A stretch of 64,000 nucleotides of DNA from Armillaria gallica (taxonomy: Eukaryota; Basidiomycota; Agaricomycetes; Agaricales; Physalacriaceae): positions 1,922,001 through 1,986,000 of the forward strand of contig JBANDB010000015.1 of NCBI GenBank assembly GCA_037576215.1, written 5' to 3'. The notes below the pieces were generated by a model. The model searched no databases, was not told the origin of the DNA, and saw only the letters and a list, made by a program, of their open reading frames with translations. A program made the position numbers and the translations under genes. This document shows, one piece after another, positions 25,838 through 38,258 of the stretch; position 1 is the first letter of the stretch; the number at the start of each line of letters is the position of its first letter.

Positions 25838-28800
25838 TTACAAGCAGTTCTTGAAGGATGACAGAAGAAAAACCTGAACACTGATAGCAATGAATATGAT
25901 AATGAGAGACCGTGTACTGATATCATGCTGCACAACGGAAACACTTTCCGTCTTGATTGGGACCTCGCTAACCTGTACTTCTTCAATGCTTCCCATGGCC
26001 ATGTCCGTATCGCATGGTGCAGAGTCGTGCTCTTGATTCAATATCGGGCCTGTATTGTCCGATATGACTGACGTAGACCCCAAAGACTGGGATGCTGCAT
26101 CATGTAACGTCCATTCTGTTCAATGTTCCTCAGCAAAATACCTGCCGCATACAAAGCTGTACTCACCTCCTGTGGAAGTGTCGCGGAACTCAAGGAGTGG
26201 CCACCCGAAATACTCGCATACGTCAGCGCCGTCGCGTGCGGGATCGAATCCGTGCTCGGCATTTAACTCGGGTATGGTTGAACGTACCATACTATTCCGG
26301 AGCCACTCCCATTGTGCGTGGAACTCGCGACCATCGACACTGACAGTAAAAATATCTTCCTCCTCCAACGAATCCATGCCGCAAATTCGGGAACAAGATA
26401 CGATGGGCCAGGATGTAATTATATTGGTATCATAGTCAATGATGGGGGCAGTTATTGACAATGAGAGCGCGTGATGGTACCGGTCTTTTGCGTTGCAGAT
26501 ATGACAAAAGTCGTTGTCCTCGTCCTTTGGGAAAATCTGAATCCAAAATCCCACATCTAAGTGTGTACAATCCAGTCAGCAGTTGTTTCAAGCTGAACCA
26601 CCTACCCACCTTCAATGATACATGCTTTCAAATCGCCAGCATGGCCCCTAGAGCTAAGACATGAGTCTAGCTTGGAAGTCTGTGCAATCCACGATTTCAC
26701 AATCTCATAAGAATCTTCCCAGTGCGTATGGATGCGAATGCAGGAGTTTCTGAACATATCGTCCCATGAAAGCCCGATGGACACCGACCCACTGACAATT
26801 AACAATTAGCAACATCAAAAATTGGTCAACTGAATGACAAACCTATCAAACGATAAATTAACGACTTCCTCCCAAGACGACCCTTTTTGCAAGTAAATGT
26901 CCCACTTCCACCCAGGCGGCCGGGGCGGGGCTCTCCCGACCAAAACTCGGCGTGGTGAAAAGAGATCCTGTGGATCACATAATATACTGCCTGGTGCATA
27001 GAAGTCCTTTGGGCCTGGGCAGCGGTAGGCGGCGTCGGACGGACCATTTAGCTCGTATTGTGGTGGTTGGAGTCGGTGTCGGTCGAAGGTTTGGGTCCAC
27101 GACACCTCATTGCCCGCGGGCCTTGTATGACAAATGGCAATAACTTCATAACGATGTTGTAAATCCCCCTTCCGCAAACTTGAAGACGAGATCCATCTAC
27201 TGACTTGACTGTGGAGTGGATTGCCCGATAAGCGCGACCAGGTACCATGATAGAGGCTATATTTGCCACCTTCCTGTGTATAGGCCAATTCAAACGGGCC
27301 CAGGTGGTAATGGGTATAGCATAGTAGGTCTCCTAACACGAGTTTCCCATACTTGTTGACATAGACTTCTTCTTCTTCGTTACCCTTCAAAATTATTATT
27401 ATGCAAAGAAGATCATTCACGATTTCACTGACCGACACAGGAAAGTACCAGTAAGTTCTATAACCTGATCTATAGCTTTCCATCGGCAAAACCTCCGAGA
27501 CCGACTGTAGGAATGGGTATTGACCTTTGGACAAAGGTAACTCTTGGGGACATACCTGTAGATCTTGAAACTGAATGATGATACACCGGGAGGTCAGCCG
27601 CTTTACTCAAAAACCCAGAGGATAGCCTTTACCAATTCATAAAAGAACTGTATGAACCGCGTCGCAGACAAGCCACGGAGATAATGGTGAAGAGGGACTC
27701 GTGTTGTGCCTGCCCGCGGGAATAAGTGGCAGAGGACAGATTGAAGGAGTAACACCCTTACCATGAAATATGATCGCAGGAAAAGCAGGTGATCTGCATA
27801 CACCAAAGATTTGGGGAAGATTTGGGTGCCTACTGTTGAGAAGGATGGGATTCAGTCAGCTACACAGAGACGGAAAGGCAAACCTCTGTTCCATGAAGAA
27901 ATCGAGGGCCCGATCAAATTGCTAGAATACAGGGCATGAGAACTTTGCCCATGGCCCAAGGTAACATTCACTTACTCCCAAGTCCATTGTGTCCCTTCCG
28001 TTATCGATGTTAGCTTTATATTCGCGAATGATCTTCATTGTATTGCTGTTCTCAACGGTGCAGTAGCTGTCCTTATATGTAATATGGGCACGATAGCGTC
28101 TTGATGAACGAGTCACTGGCTTAATTACGTGAATGTCGCCGGGAACGATATCCCAAACCTGAAAATGTTGAGAAACATGGGCGGAATGACTGTAAATATC
28201 ATACCACCCCCTTATAAAGACCTCGTTGTCGAGAGGCCTGTAATAATCTTGTCGAAAGATTTTGTATGTTCTCGCTCTGCTGAGCACCCCAGGTCCGTAT
28301 TTCTTCGATGTTGTCCTTGATGGTTGATGTGATGTTCCTCTCCGATGCCACCACGGAACCCGCCAGAGTGCTGAATCCCGTGGTAACTTCATCATGGACA
28401 TCGGAGAGCGCTAGACGTGTCATGGTGGTCGTACGGATCTGCTACCCATTCAAAGAGTGACGACAATAATGATGGCAAGATACCTACGAGGAAGTCTTCC
28501 TTTGCCGTCTGTACGCGTTGCCGGTAACTACTAATGTCCTCCGAGATCTTCTTAGCCTTCAAAAGACGCCGGATCCCGCGTGCTTTGCCTTCCTTGTTCA
28601 ACTTCGAGACCAAATCGTTCAGGTATCTGAGAACCGAAGCTTTGTAGGAGGCATAGATAAATAATGTGGGTCAACTCACGTCTGAAATTCGAGACAGATA
28701 TCCTTGAAATACGAGGCGCTAGTCGGACCATGGTCGATGATAGTGTCCCTTACGACAACCAGTGTAGTGACGATGCTCTTGGCCAATTCTTGCAGATCTT

Positions 28801-28989
28801 GTCTATTCTTTGCGGCGTTCTACAGGTCTCATTAGTGTGGAGACGAAGGAAAAATTAAAGACATACCTCCATGGCTTCGAGGACGACTATCACGCACTGA
28901 GCAGCACTCTTGATAAAAGGAAATGGGGCCATCTCGCCTGCTGCAGCAGTCAACTTTGCGATCTTGAGACATGCGTCGATACCAGACAT
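25838..28989 (-). CDS. MLKL-like protein: four-helix-bundle N-domain, degenerate kinase-like region, C-terminal TM
   Basis: This is a multi-exon minus gene. It starts MSGIDACLKIAKLTAAAGEM at 28989. It then gives AAKNRQDLQELAKSIVTTL, GPTSASYFKDICLEFQT and YLNDLVSKLNKEGKARGIRR, in the pattern of the fungal MLKL_NTD / HeLo-like four-helix bundle. Amphipathic helices follow (VHDEVTTGFSTLAGSV). After VWDIVPGDIHVIKPV come RALDFFMEQR, HPNLPQIFGVCRSP and FPAIIFHG, resembling kinase alphaC-beta4-beta5. Next is VYVNKYGKLVLGDLL, where DFG would be expected. No HRD or DFG is seen. The tail adds a WKWDIYLQKGSSW region, GFWIQIFPKDEDN and a final membrane helix (SLIIIFIAISVQVFLL). Clean introns join the exons checked: 28.65, 28.44-28.48, 28.15-28.2, 27.6-27.9, 26.77-26.82 and 26.1-26.15 kb. 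The role is inferred to be regulated cell death or membrane action, from architecture only. Confidence 0.6.
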
Positions 28990-29040
28990 GGTGGTGGGAC
29001 GAGAGAACGTACAGATAAGCGCTACACCACGTATGCACAA

Positions 29041-29050
29041 CTTTATATAC
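29041..29050 (-). promoter_or_regulatory. TATA box of the MLKL-like gene
   Basis: gtatataaag on the minus strand lies about 52 nt before the proposed start codon at 28989. This supports that start. Confidence 0.5.
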
Positions 29051-29099
29051 CGTCGCGGCACCAATACACGACGGATGATTGAGGTTGCTGTAAGAATTC

Positions 29100-29840
29100 A
29101 TGAGAACGGTACGAGTCTTCTCATTGCACGGGAACATGGCGGAGACGATATATGCCATCATTCGAATGCTACTGCTGTAGGCAAGGCGATGTCGTCTACC
29201 AGTTTTCATGGCTCAATCGGTGCCAGAAGGATAAGCCTGGTATTGCGTGACTCGAGTTTGCCTACAAGAATTGCCAATCTTCCACACCGTCCATGGAAAT
29301 CCTCGACAGCACCATATCATCCTCGGATCTAGTCTCTTTGAGTCTCGTCAATAGGCAATCTCCTTTTGGTCGTCCTGGTCCTGCTATATGACTCGGCACA
29401 CTCATCAATTAGCTGTGTTTCTGTGTTCGATGCCATGATGTCCGAATATAGTTCAGCCTCGTATGTTCATTCTTCGCTTTGACTTTGAGACGGCAATCGC
29501 AAGATATACAGCCCGTCTGTTGGAGATGAATCGTGATACAAATAGGATCAGCCCGTGTTTACATATGTCTAGACGCGGTGGGCATCAGCGAAGAATACAG
29601 CTCGAGCAGTGTTTACTCACATGTGATGCTTCTCAGCTACTTGGCCTGGGAGCAAGCGGCCAGGTATCAACCCTCTCTACACGTACGACTCCATTCTGAG
29701 CTGGCGCCTGCTGAATCCTGATCTGAAGTTCTGGAAGCGTACAATAGGACCTCTTTCAAAACTATACCGGGTCCCAGAAAATCGATGTATTGAAGTACGC
29801 GATTCTCTTCAGCCGGATTCCTAGAGCTGTAGATAGACCT
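29100..29840. other. No supported gene
   Basis: Upstream region of the MLKL-like gene. Short frames are present on both strands, including a plus frame 28910-29332 that is largely the shadow of the first exon. Nothing is recognised. Confidence 0.35.
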
Positions 29841-29842
29841 TA

Positions 29843-30172
29843 TCAAAAAAAGATTTGGAACACGAACCTTGATGGAAATCTGCTGTAGAGAACAGCTGGG
29901 AGATAACAAAACCGATCCGCCATCAACGGCATATACTCAGGTCCGAAGTCTTCAAGAAAAGAGAAATGTTCTCCAGTTCTCCGGGAATATTTGTGTGCGA
30001 GAATGCGAGTTTCTTCGGATGTTTTAGGTCCTTCGAGGTACCGGAATTGCCAGTGTGAAGGGAAATATAGAACAATTCTTCGAAATTCTGAGGGTCGTCG
30101 TAACACCTCCGTAAATGGGAGTAGATGGCTGAAGTCACTGTCGATTGGCGATCGTCGAAACAGAAGTGGCAT
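29843..30172 (-). pseudogene. LRR/F-box-type C-terminal fragment
   Basis: A 109-residue minus frame has FRRIVLYFPSHWQFRYLEG and TRILAHKYSRRTGEHF. The style matches the C-terminal tails of Agaricomycete F-box proteins such as 8303-8680. Start and end are arbitrary; it joins the kinase-relic duplication just downstream. Confidence 0.25.
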
Positions 30173-30229
30173 CCGGACCGATTGCCGAAGTCACGCCTCT
30201 GTGTTCACTTTTCCTTTCCACCACGACGA

Positions 30230-30960
30230 TTGCTGAGAAGAGGCGATGTCATTCAAGTTGTCTCTTCGAGACAGAGAACGTATGCGATATAATGTATGTT
30301 ATAAGTTGGACCGTTAGATGGATACTCTATGCGTGTATTGCAACTGGATCGGTGATATCATTCTGTAAAATCTGCAATCGAGCCCGAACCAACTCCTCTG
30401 CAAGTAATGAAACAGTACGACACATCCACTCCAAACGGGTTCGTCGTCGGAATTGTCGAACAGCTTGAACTAGTTAGGAATGACCCCACGTCTTGATAGT
30501 TCGTAATCTCTTCACGCCGATAGAAGACGTCCATCGCACCATATCCACGCCTTTGTTGCTGCCGCAATACCTCCTCTCTGCAAGCTTGAGGAAAGTTTTC
30601 TCATCGCCCGAGTATCTCTGAACTAGTAGAGCGGTAATGGGTTCAAAGCGTTTGATCTCGGACCAGTCCGGATGGCAGCGTCTCAGAAAGGAGTCTCTTC
30701 GACTGCAGTGACGTTTTAGAAACATCATGATATGCTGGTATTCGTAATGGATTGAAACGAGCTTGGTTTGGCGCCAAAAATGCGGAGGAGAGGAATAGAA
30801 GGATGTTTTACGACAGTGACGGACTATGGTAGTGCTTTGCGTCTCCGTTTTTGGACTCGAGCCTCGCGACAAGAAACCGGACGGTATGCAAGGTAGTCGG
30901 CATATCAGATGTGTTGCAAGCGACGTCGACCATTGAGATGCAGACAGACCCCTAAAGATG
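30230..30960 (-). pseudogene. Kinase-like gene relic, N-terminal part (duplication copy 2)
   Basis: This is a direct copy of 12880-13680. It shares ggaccgttagatgg, tgtattgcaactggatcgg and the following several hundred bases. Minus frames give RCHPDWSEIKRFEP, LVQRYSGDEKTFLKLAERR and MVRWTSSIG, the N-lobe start of the kinase-like family. Frame breaks are present. Confidence 0.5.
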
Positions 30961-31394
30961 GTCGCGTCGTTTCGGGATGGATCATGGGACAGTCATGTCC
31001 TAGTCATAGATAGGTCTGCAACAGGCTCCCGGTGGTATCCTCCACTGGTACATCTTCTCTCCCGCCCTTTCCCAGTCCGTATCCAAAATTCTCTCAAACG
31101 TCTCCCTACGAAAGTCCTCAGGCGTACTTTCAACGTATTCGTTGAATACCAGAGGATTCGTATAGTACGGGCCCGACATCTAATACGACGTCACACTCCA
31201 CTTCCAAGGCCCATCCTCAGGATTCACCATATGATTTACATCGTCCGTGTCGTCCACACTTACGATTATTCTTCCCACTCTTATCACCACCATCATCTCG
31301 GATTCCGGACACGCTCTCTCAATGCTCGGCCACTCTCTCATGCTCAACTGACATTCGGAGACTGACTCGGACACCATTGTCGCGAGATCGAGTA

Positions 31395-31620
31395 CTGCGA
31401 AAAAAGAGAAAAATTAAACAGAAAAAAAGAAAGCCCGTTGTCGTCTTTCAGACAAGCGAAACGGTGTTATCGTTAAAGAGCTACGAAAAAAGACAGAAAC
31501 TAAACAGAAAAAAAAGACAAAGAAGACCCGTTGTCGTTTGTTAGACAAACGAGACGGTGTTGGCATTACAGACGAGGAAAAACACAGTGTCGTTAGAGAC
31601 AAAAAGAATGGGGATCGTTA
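31395..31620. repeat. Imperfect tandem repeat, about 100-bp unit
   Basis: The series (aaaaaagacagaaactaaacag)-(cgttgtcgtcttt.agacaa.cga.acggtgtt) occurs about twice with a degenerate third start at 31395. It lies within the insertion that splits the kinase relic. Confidence 0.55.
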
Positions 31621-32017
31621 AAGAGAACATAAACGGCGTTGCGTGGCATACGGAAACTGTGTGTGGTTCGGAATTATTCAACCTTCATAAAAGAGGATTT
31701 CGAGCGTACGCATAGCGCTTAGGGATGACGAACATTTTGCTGTGGCTGTGGCGAAACTGCACAGTTGACTCGGAAACAGCCGGTTGAATCTAACTGATTG
31801 ATTATGAAGCTTTGAGTTTTGCCTAGCTTTCCTGCTGCTGAGTGCTTCTCCCCCATGGCCGGAGCGTCCGGTGCATGGATGTTTGCCTCAGTAGTAGGGG
31901 TTGGGTCTGGGCGTCGTACAAATGAGGGTGGTGATGTACATATTTAGTACTTACTTCCCCTGTTGTGTACGTAATGTCTGGGACCGGCGTTCACTGTGTG
32001 GACACTGCCGTGTAATA

Positions 32018-32043
32018 CTACCTACCTACCTACCTACCTACCT
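32018..32043. repeat. (CTAC)n microsatellite
   Basis: Six consecutive ctac/cctac units lie at the edge between the inserted sequence and the kinase relic. Confidence 0.85.
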
Positions 32044-33269
32044 CATGCGACATGTATCTTCTGGAGACCCCCAGACGACACTCGACCACTCTTCATCAGG
32101 CTCTCTAATGTCCGCTTGTCCAAAGTCGATGATGACGGGAGAACGGTTCCCATCCCGCAGAACGACATTCCCGATGTGAATGTCATTGTGCAAGATGCAG
32201 TTCCCGGTCTCAATAGCATGGAGCCCCTCCATGACTTGGCTAGAGATCATGTCTGCTTGCTCCGAGACGTCGACACCAGGTTTCCATGTTAGCGCCAGGG
32301 TTATACTCGAAAAGGAGTCCTTGCACGATGTCGGTGATGGGATGAGAGTAGAATCGGGTGTGATACGAAGATGAACGACGCCGAAAAGACGGGAAATGTA
32401 CCAGCCTTGCAGGAGGTGCAAAAGTCGGTATGCAGCAAGTCCAGTGCTGTGGTTCGATAGCTTGTAGCGCCAAGTTGAAACCTCCCACATCCAATCCTCC
32501 CAAACCTCAATGTCAGGTCGGTTCTCGTCATCGCGTATAAGCTCGAACCAGCTAGGCGCCACGCCGTCCTGGGTTTCATGTACGGTGTGTTGCAGATATC
32601 CTTCGAGGGAAGGCGACCACCGCAATATCCCAGTCTACGATCTGCGAGCTTTAGAACAGTCTTCTCGTTATCGAAGTGTCGCTGAACGAAGAGCACGGCG
32701 GCGGATGTGAATGGCTCAACGTGCTTGATGACTGTGGCTGTGAGAGGTCCAAAAGTATTCGAGCCTTCTGCTTGGATTGAACGTCGAGGATCGTTCCGGG
32801 TACATGCCACTGCAAAACGCAAATCAACACGAATATCGAAAGAAAATTGGTGTATTGCCGTACCTCTGAACGGAAATCCAACGTCGCCCATGATTCTCTC
32901 GAGAAAAAGCCTTGCATGCTGTGCCAGGTAACGAAGCATGAAGTTAAGAGGCACACGTCGATGGTAGCGTCAGTTTGGACTAGGCTACGCCATGCTAGTG
33001 ATTTCGACGCGGCTTGATGGTCGGCGTCGCGGTGCAAGAGTGGCACGTGTTCGGGATCGACCATGACCACAACCTACTCGATTCATTCCTTGCTCTGCTA
33101 TCCTTCAACAATGCTCGTCTCTGCCATTCCGTCTCAATGCCACAATTTCGGCAAGTTCGATGAACGAATCCCTATTCTTGGGAGGGTCCAACGAGGGCTC
33201 AAACTTTTCGTAGCAGCATAATTTGATCACCGGGTAGGAGAATGTGCACTGACTCTCGTTCTACGTGGC

Positions 33270-34560
33270 TTATTGTTCCTTTTCTTCCCCTAGGCCCTGC
33301 AACGCGCCGCCGTCAAGTCCGTTCCCATAGCATACGCAATGGTACGCGACATTCCCCCTTTCTTTTCACATTTGGCTCAGGCGGCGGTCATCAGAGCGGC
33401 TCCGTACGCTGTCGATGACACGAATTGAACAGATCTCTGGGAGTATGGTCATGAGGCCCGGTAAGCCATTCCCCAAGCTGACTTGAACGGGGGCTAACGA
33501 ATCCTCTAGACACCTGTCCCAGGATTCCGAGGGAGGGATGGCGGACGATGTACCGAAGCGAGTGCTTGGTAAATGGCACAGGTGCGTGCATTGCTCTTTA
33601 CGATTCGGCGTTCCTCATTTTCCTCAGGTCCCTCTCAATCTTGCAAACCACATCGACGGTGCGTTAACATTACCAACGGTACGTGTCATCGACCTTACTT
33701 TGCCATCACTCATGCCGTCTTTTCAGAGGGAGGGTTCACGCATGTTCCGCCATCGACAAGGGCGATGGTCCTCGATTCGACAGGTAGAATTCGAGCTCGA
33801 GTGGGTTTTGGGACGGGCCCGCTAGGGTACGTAGGCTTGCTTCCTGCGGTGCTTTCGTCACTGACTCGAGTGTGTGCAGAGCAGACAAACATATGAACAG
33901 GAACCGACGAGCGGAGGGTATAGGTGTCTTCTGTTCTTCGGGGTATTCGACGCGACTCGGCAACGGCAACGGTTTTCAGACCTCGGATGTGAAATGCAGC
34001 ATACATGAAGCTGAAGGCTATAACATGCGCATCCCATAACCCTCAGATGGCGCGTTCGCCACCATGGACGCATACTGCACTGATGCATCCGGGTTCTCCT
34101 CTGCCCCCGCTGTGCACCTGTTTGTGTGGATGATAGTCACAGTTCTATTCTTGTTCGTCCCTTCCTATCCCTTGTCACTGATTGCTGACCTCGATGTATG
34201 CAGTATCATCTCGCTCGCGGCTCCCCAAGTCCGCATCGTTCATGCATTCTTCGGTCGTGCTTCTTGCCTGTTCAGAGTTGTCCACGCCGTCTAGTAAGGC
34301 TATCATACCCACCAAATATGTCTCTCCTCCTCTCCATCAGCTTACACCTTCCCAGTCTCGCCAAATCGGGGGGCACACGTTACCGTACTCCCAATCGGCG
34401 CATTCTAGTTCCTTTATTTTATTATACCTCCGTTCTTTGTACACTTTCTCATCATGGTGTGTCATCCACTCCACGCGTCCTTTGTAATTCTAATCATTGT
34501 TTATAATGATGACAAGTGCTACAATTATAATACTTATAGTAATACGATACCATACAGGAT
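33270..34560 (+). pseudogene. Decayed repeat unit with acetate-transporter-like 3' end, copy 5
   Basis: The 5' and middle blocks (GFTHVPPSTRAMV, GPLGYVGLLPAVLSSLTRVC) and a membrane block TDASGFSSAPAVHLFVWMIV / TVLFLFVPSYP recur. The membrane block matches the YaaH-type helix that follows a conserved Ser/Asp-rich loop. The last helix is lost by a deletion near 34370 (compare 17850 and 1000). It is a pseudogene. Confidence 0.55.
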
Positions 34561-34649
34561 CTACAAATATCATGAGCACTGTACTCCCTCTGCAAGTACA
34601 CTAAACCTCCAGTCCCATCTAGACAATGTATCTCGACTGTACAAGTAAG

Positions 34650-35060
34650 CCGCTAATTCTCTCCGTGTCCTAAGCCAGACTGAGAACGTTACAAGAACGC
34701 GACAGCGCCCCGCCCACATACTAACCCAGCACGGTATGTCATTATCACGTCGGATACACCTCTAGTTGACACTCGTAGGTCCACCTCTCCCGATCACACG
34801 TCACTTTTGCAGATCCTCCAATTTAGACATCCGCCCCTCCGGCTGAACATTGTCCCCTGTGGCGGCGAGTCGGTTTGGAATCTGGATGTGGGGAAACGGA
34901 TGTACGATGTTGTTGTTGACTTGGCATCAAGAAGCAAGGACTGATGCTATATGTACCGCGCTTAACAGGGAACACTTTGGGAAAGGTGCCGAGTCCAGAT
35001 GGTCCCGACCTGTGTAATCCTCGGGTTCCCCTCTCTTGCTGCGGAGTCTTGCAGTACTAG
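34650..35060. repeat. Dispersed repeat B, copy 3 (partial)
   Basis: It matches the first 400 bp of 6860-7550 and 18170-18860. It then leaves the repeat and runs into an F-box reading frame on the other strand. Confidence 0.5.
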
Positions 35061-35327
35061 TCTTGTTGGTCGACCCGCGCATGAAGAAACCGCATCTTCG
35101 AGAATGTTCAACAGGGTTTTCTGGTCGCGTTTGCACAGCTGTATGAGATTTTGGACGTAGGATATTGGTGGAAAGATGAATGGACTTACGAAGCACGCGA
35201 TTTCCTGCAGCAACTCGTATGGTAAAGTGAGTAAGGAGACAGGGCGGGGCTTTCCTCTACGTGTCACCCTCCGAAGTAACGCTCGAAGCCTGAGCTTGAA
35301 CTTCAGCTTTCTCTTGAAGACGCGCAT
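34962..35327 (-). pseudogene. F-box exon, best-preserved copy
   Basis: A 121-residue minus frame starts MRVFKRKLKFKLRLRALLRR and then VSLLTLPYELLQEIACFVSP, a good F-box-like helix pair. It ends DSAAREGNPR...SQSVPC. The end is also present at 18449 and 7200. No LRR tail follows at a sensible distance, so the gene is truncated. Confidence 0.4.
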
Positions 35328-35344
35328 TGATTTGATGGGCTAAA

Positions 35345-38050
35345 ACCAACAAAGTTGAGAAACAAACGAGAGAAAAAGCCACGTGAATCCCACTTTGGAA
35401 AAATAACCAAGGCAAATCCGTGGCGGCTTCAACCTTGCTCCCAGTAGCACTTGATGGCAGTTAAGCATCACCACAAAGACTCGTCGTCTTAGTCCCTAGC
35501 CGCCCTCTCCGCAGACGATCGTCAAATAGTCCGCACCGAAAGATCCCTTCGCGCAAGCTTTCTCTCTTGCTCTGCGATCACGAAAATCAATAATTGCGAC
35601 GACGAAAGCTTCCCTATCGCTAAGCTTTCCACTTCACCTGCACATCGCTCACGACATGCCCGACTTTACCACCGATCCCCTCAATCCCTTGCTATTATTG
35701 GTAACGAAGCTCGCCAAAGCGGAGTCCGGCCATTGCGCGTAGGCTATTATTCCGGGAAATCATAAAAACATAGGGCGGCAGTTATTGCCATTCCTCAAGG
35801 GCCGCCATATTATTCCCCAGCATCTCTCTGCCAGGCATCCTCATAGCCTTCAACACCGCTGAACAAAAATGAGAAAAGGATATTTTCCTTGTCGAACCAA
35901 AAGCATCACGCGGACGGTATGTCTTCCGACCCTCGTAGACGACTAATCTAGATGAATATTCAACGGTGCTCTTCTGATGTTCATGATCCGGGACCGGCCA
36001 TAGCACGTCGCGCTGTTGTCTGTACGAGTATATTGATCGTCGGACTGGCAAGCCAGCCCCACTGCTGATCCTTTTCTCCCTTGGAAAGAACACGGTCTCC
36101 TGATCTCCACCTATCCCAATAGGTTTACGCGTAACGTTGCTGATACCCGATGCCCGAGGCTGAGCGCTACCTGTTATCCCGCTATCTGGCCGCAGAGGAA
36201 GCCGTTACCCGAGGACTACAGATTCTTCTACGGAGCATCTGTTGCCGGGTACCAGAAACATGACAAGCACCGTTTCACCGACAGAGCCAAAGAAAGCGAG
36301 CGATACCACCTTTCCCGAAATGTCTTCTCAAGGAACGAGACATAAACGTGGCCAAGGTTCGGTGCAAGTGCTGATCCTGGTCAATCTTGGGATGGGCATG
36401 GTGTCCTGCTTCCTATAGGTTTGCGTGTGATGTTGCCCAGACCCGATGCTCACGGAATATAGTCTTGAGGCACATCTGCAGTCCCACATCCTTCTCTATA
36501 CCGACGTCTTTCACATCCTCGGAATCAGCCATAACCCGCGCAAGTTTACAGTTGATCTTCCAGACCACTGTCAATGCAGACATACGAGACCCTGACTGCT
36601 TCGGTACAAAACTGGAATCTTTGACGAGTATAGTTGATTTTCCTCGATGGCTGCCACCCCCAAGTCCCCCCTCCCTAGACTTGTGGCAAATGATATGCGA
36701 TCTCGTCCGTTCCGGCTACCTCGACAAAGGAGGACCGAACTTCTCGAGGGCAAATTAGAAGAAGGGTGTAGATGCCGTCTCATTGTTACTACCTCCATCC
36801 CAACGAATAGCTCCGGGAACGTTGGGGCTTCACAGGCGTGTTCATAGATGAATAGGTCGGGATTGACTTGGGAGGAGCTCATATGGATCGCAGAACCTCC
36901 TGTTGGGTACGTAGATCGCGCGCAAGTCGAGCAAACGAGCCTTTCCCCCGTCCTGTACCTCTCTCAAGATGGAGGAGGTTTCTTGAACTCCTACATCGAC
37001 CACGTGTAGCATTGCCGTTGTGCAGGACTGAGATGAACCTTGATAAAGATCTACAGTTCTGTGCTTTCCTTGCATTCATCTCACTGCGCATCGAGATGAA
37101 CGGCGTGGATGAAAGAAGCAGGAGTATAGTCTCCATCAACAATTCGGTGGTCATCGCTGTCGTTTCATTGAAGCGTTTACTGAGTCATGTTCGCAGCACT
37201 GATGATACTGCGTGTGATTAATGACGACAAGTATGAACCTGAAAAAAGTACTTACGGATTCTCAATTCTTTTCCTCCGCGAGTCTCCACGCCGTAGAGAT
37301 CGAGAACGGACAACTCTTGCTTCAGTTTTACCGGGTAGCCAGTACTCTATGGACTGTCGACTTTCCCGGATTCACCGTGTTTCTTCGGTGATCTACAGCT
37401 GCCAAAGTCAGACGAATCTGCGACCATAGAATACCAGAGGTGCTTACAGTATAACCCCATACAGCCCCTGCGCATGCTATGTATCCTTTGACCAAAGCGC
37501 TCATGCAAGCAGTACGGCCTGCTAAACCAAAAACAATTTTTTTGGGGTATTAACCAATGTTCTCCTCCTGACGTTCTCTCGAATCACTGTGCACTCTTCT
37601 ATCCGTCACACGGTGTCGAATCCGAGGAGAAGAGCCTGAGATAAACATAAAGCGGCTGCATTGAGGTGTTTATGCTACAAGTGCTACGAAGTTGGCGTGA
37701 ACAATTCGGATAGTAGGGCGAGTATCATGGTATCTGACGACAGAGAAGTAAACGCGTAAAGCAGTTTGTATGCTGTTAAACCTGGACCTACAAGGTCAGA
37801 TTTATTACCGAGTAAAGAGCATAGCCAGCATACAGCCCTTGCGCTTTAGCGTGTATATGTCCTCCAGCAACGCTAAGGAGTAAGCCGAGAATATTCAGAA
37901 ATTAAGGTCTTTGTGACGCAGAATACAGTAACCGAAAACGAGGCAGAGATGGAGGACAGAAGTCAAGATGATGAGTCAGCGTCATTGACGCTTCAGCTTC
38001 AACGATCACGTTCGTCCTGATACAATGTCATGTCTTCTCCTTAGAATTAT
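35345..38050. other. Intergenic region, no clear gene
   Basis: This is 2.7 kb with short frames only. Minus frames at 36571-36882 and 36842-37154 and a plus frame at 36387-36758 overlap one another, show no motif and have no clean joins. Possibly very old gene remains. Confidence 0.4.
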
Positions 38051-38258
38051 TATTGGACTGCCTTGAGGCTGTTTCTGATTGCGAACTTCAATATTTTCGC
38101 GGAACAGCACAACATGAGCATACGGCGCCAATGTTCAATCAAACAGCACGAGCAAGCGCTTGGCGCCTTTTCATCCTTGACAGCCACTGTATCTTCCGAA
38201 GTGAGTCGTTTTCACTATCGACGTCAATCATACTAATTTGTTCTATCGCTTTACCAGG

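Larger units (their letters stand above)
31000..32960 (-). pseudogene. Kinase-like gene relic split by about 0.6 kb of foreign DNA
   Basis: The upstream part (32038-32960) keeps WFELIRDDENRPDIEVWEDW, LAAYRLLHLLQG, LLFEYNPGA, CILHNDIHIGNVVL and VIIDFGQADIREPDEEW. It matches 13900-14830. The downstream part (31000-31380) keeps NPEDGPWKWSV, YTNPLVFNEYVEST, and YQWRIPPG. Between them (about 31390-31990) lies unrelated A-rich sequence with internal repeats, so an insertion separates the C-terminal tail from the kinase core. Frame changes at about 32630 and 32330 also occur. Confidence 0.6.
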
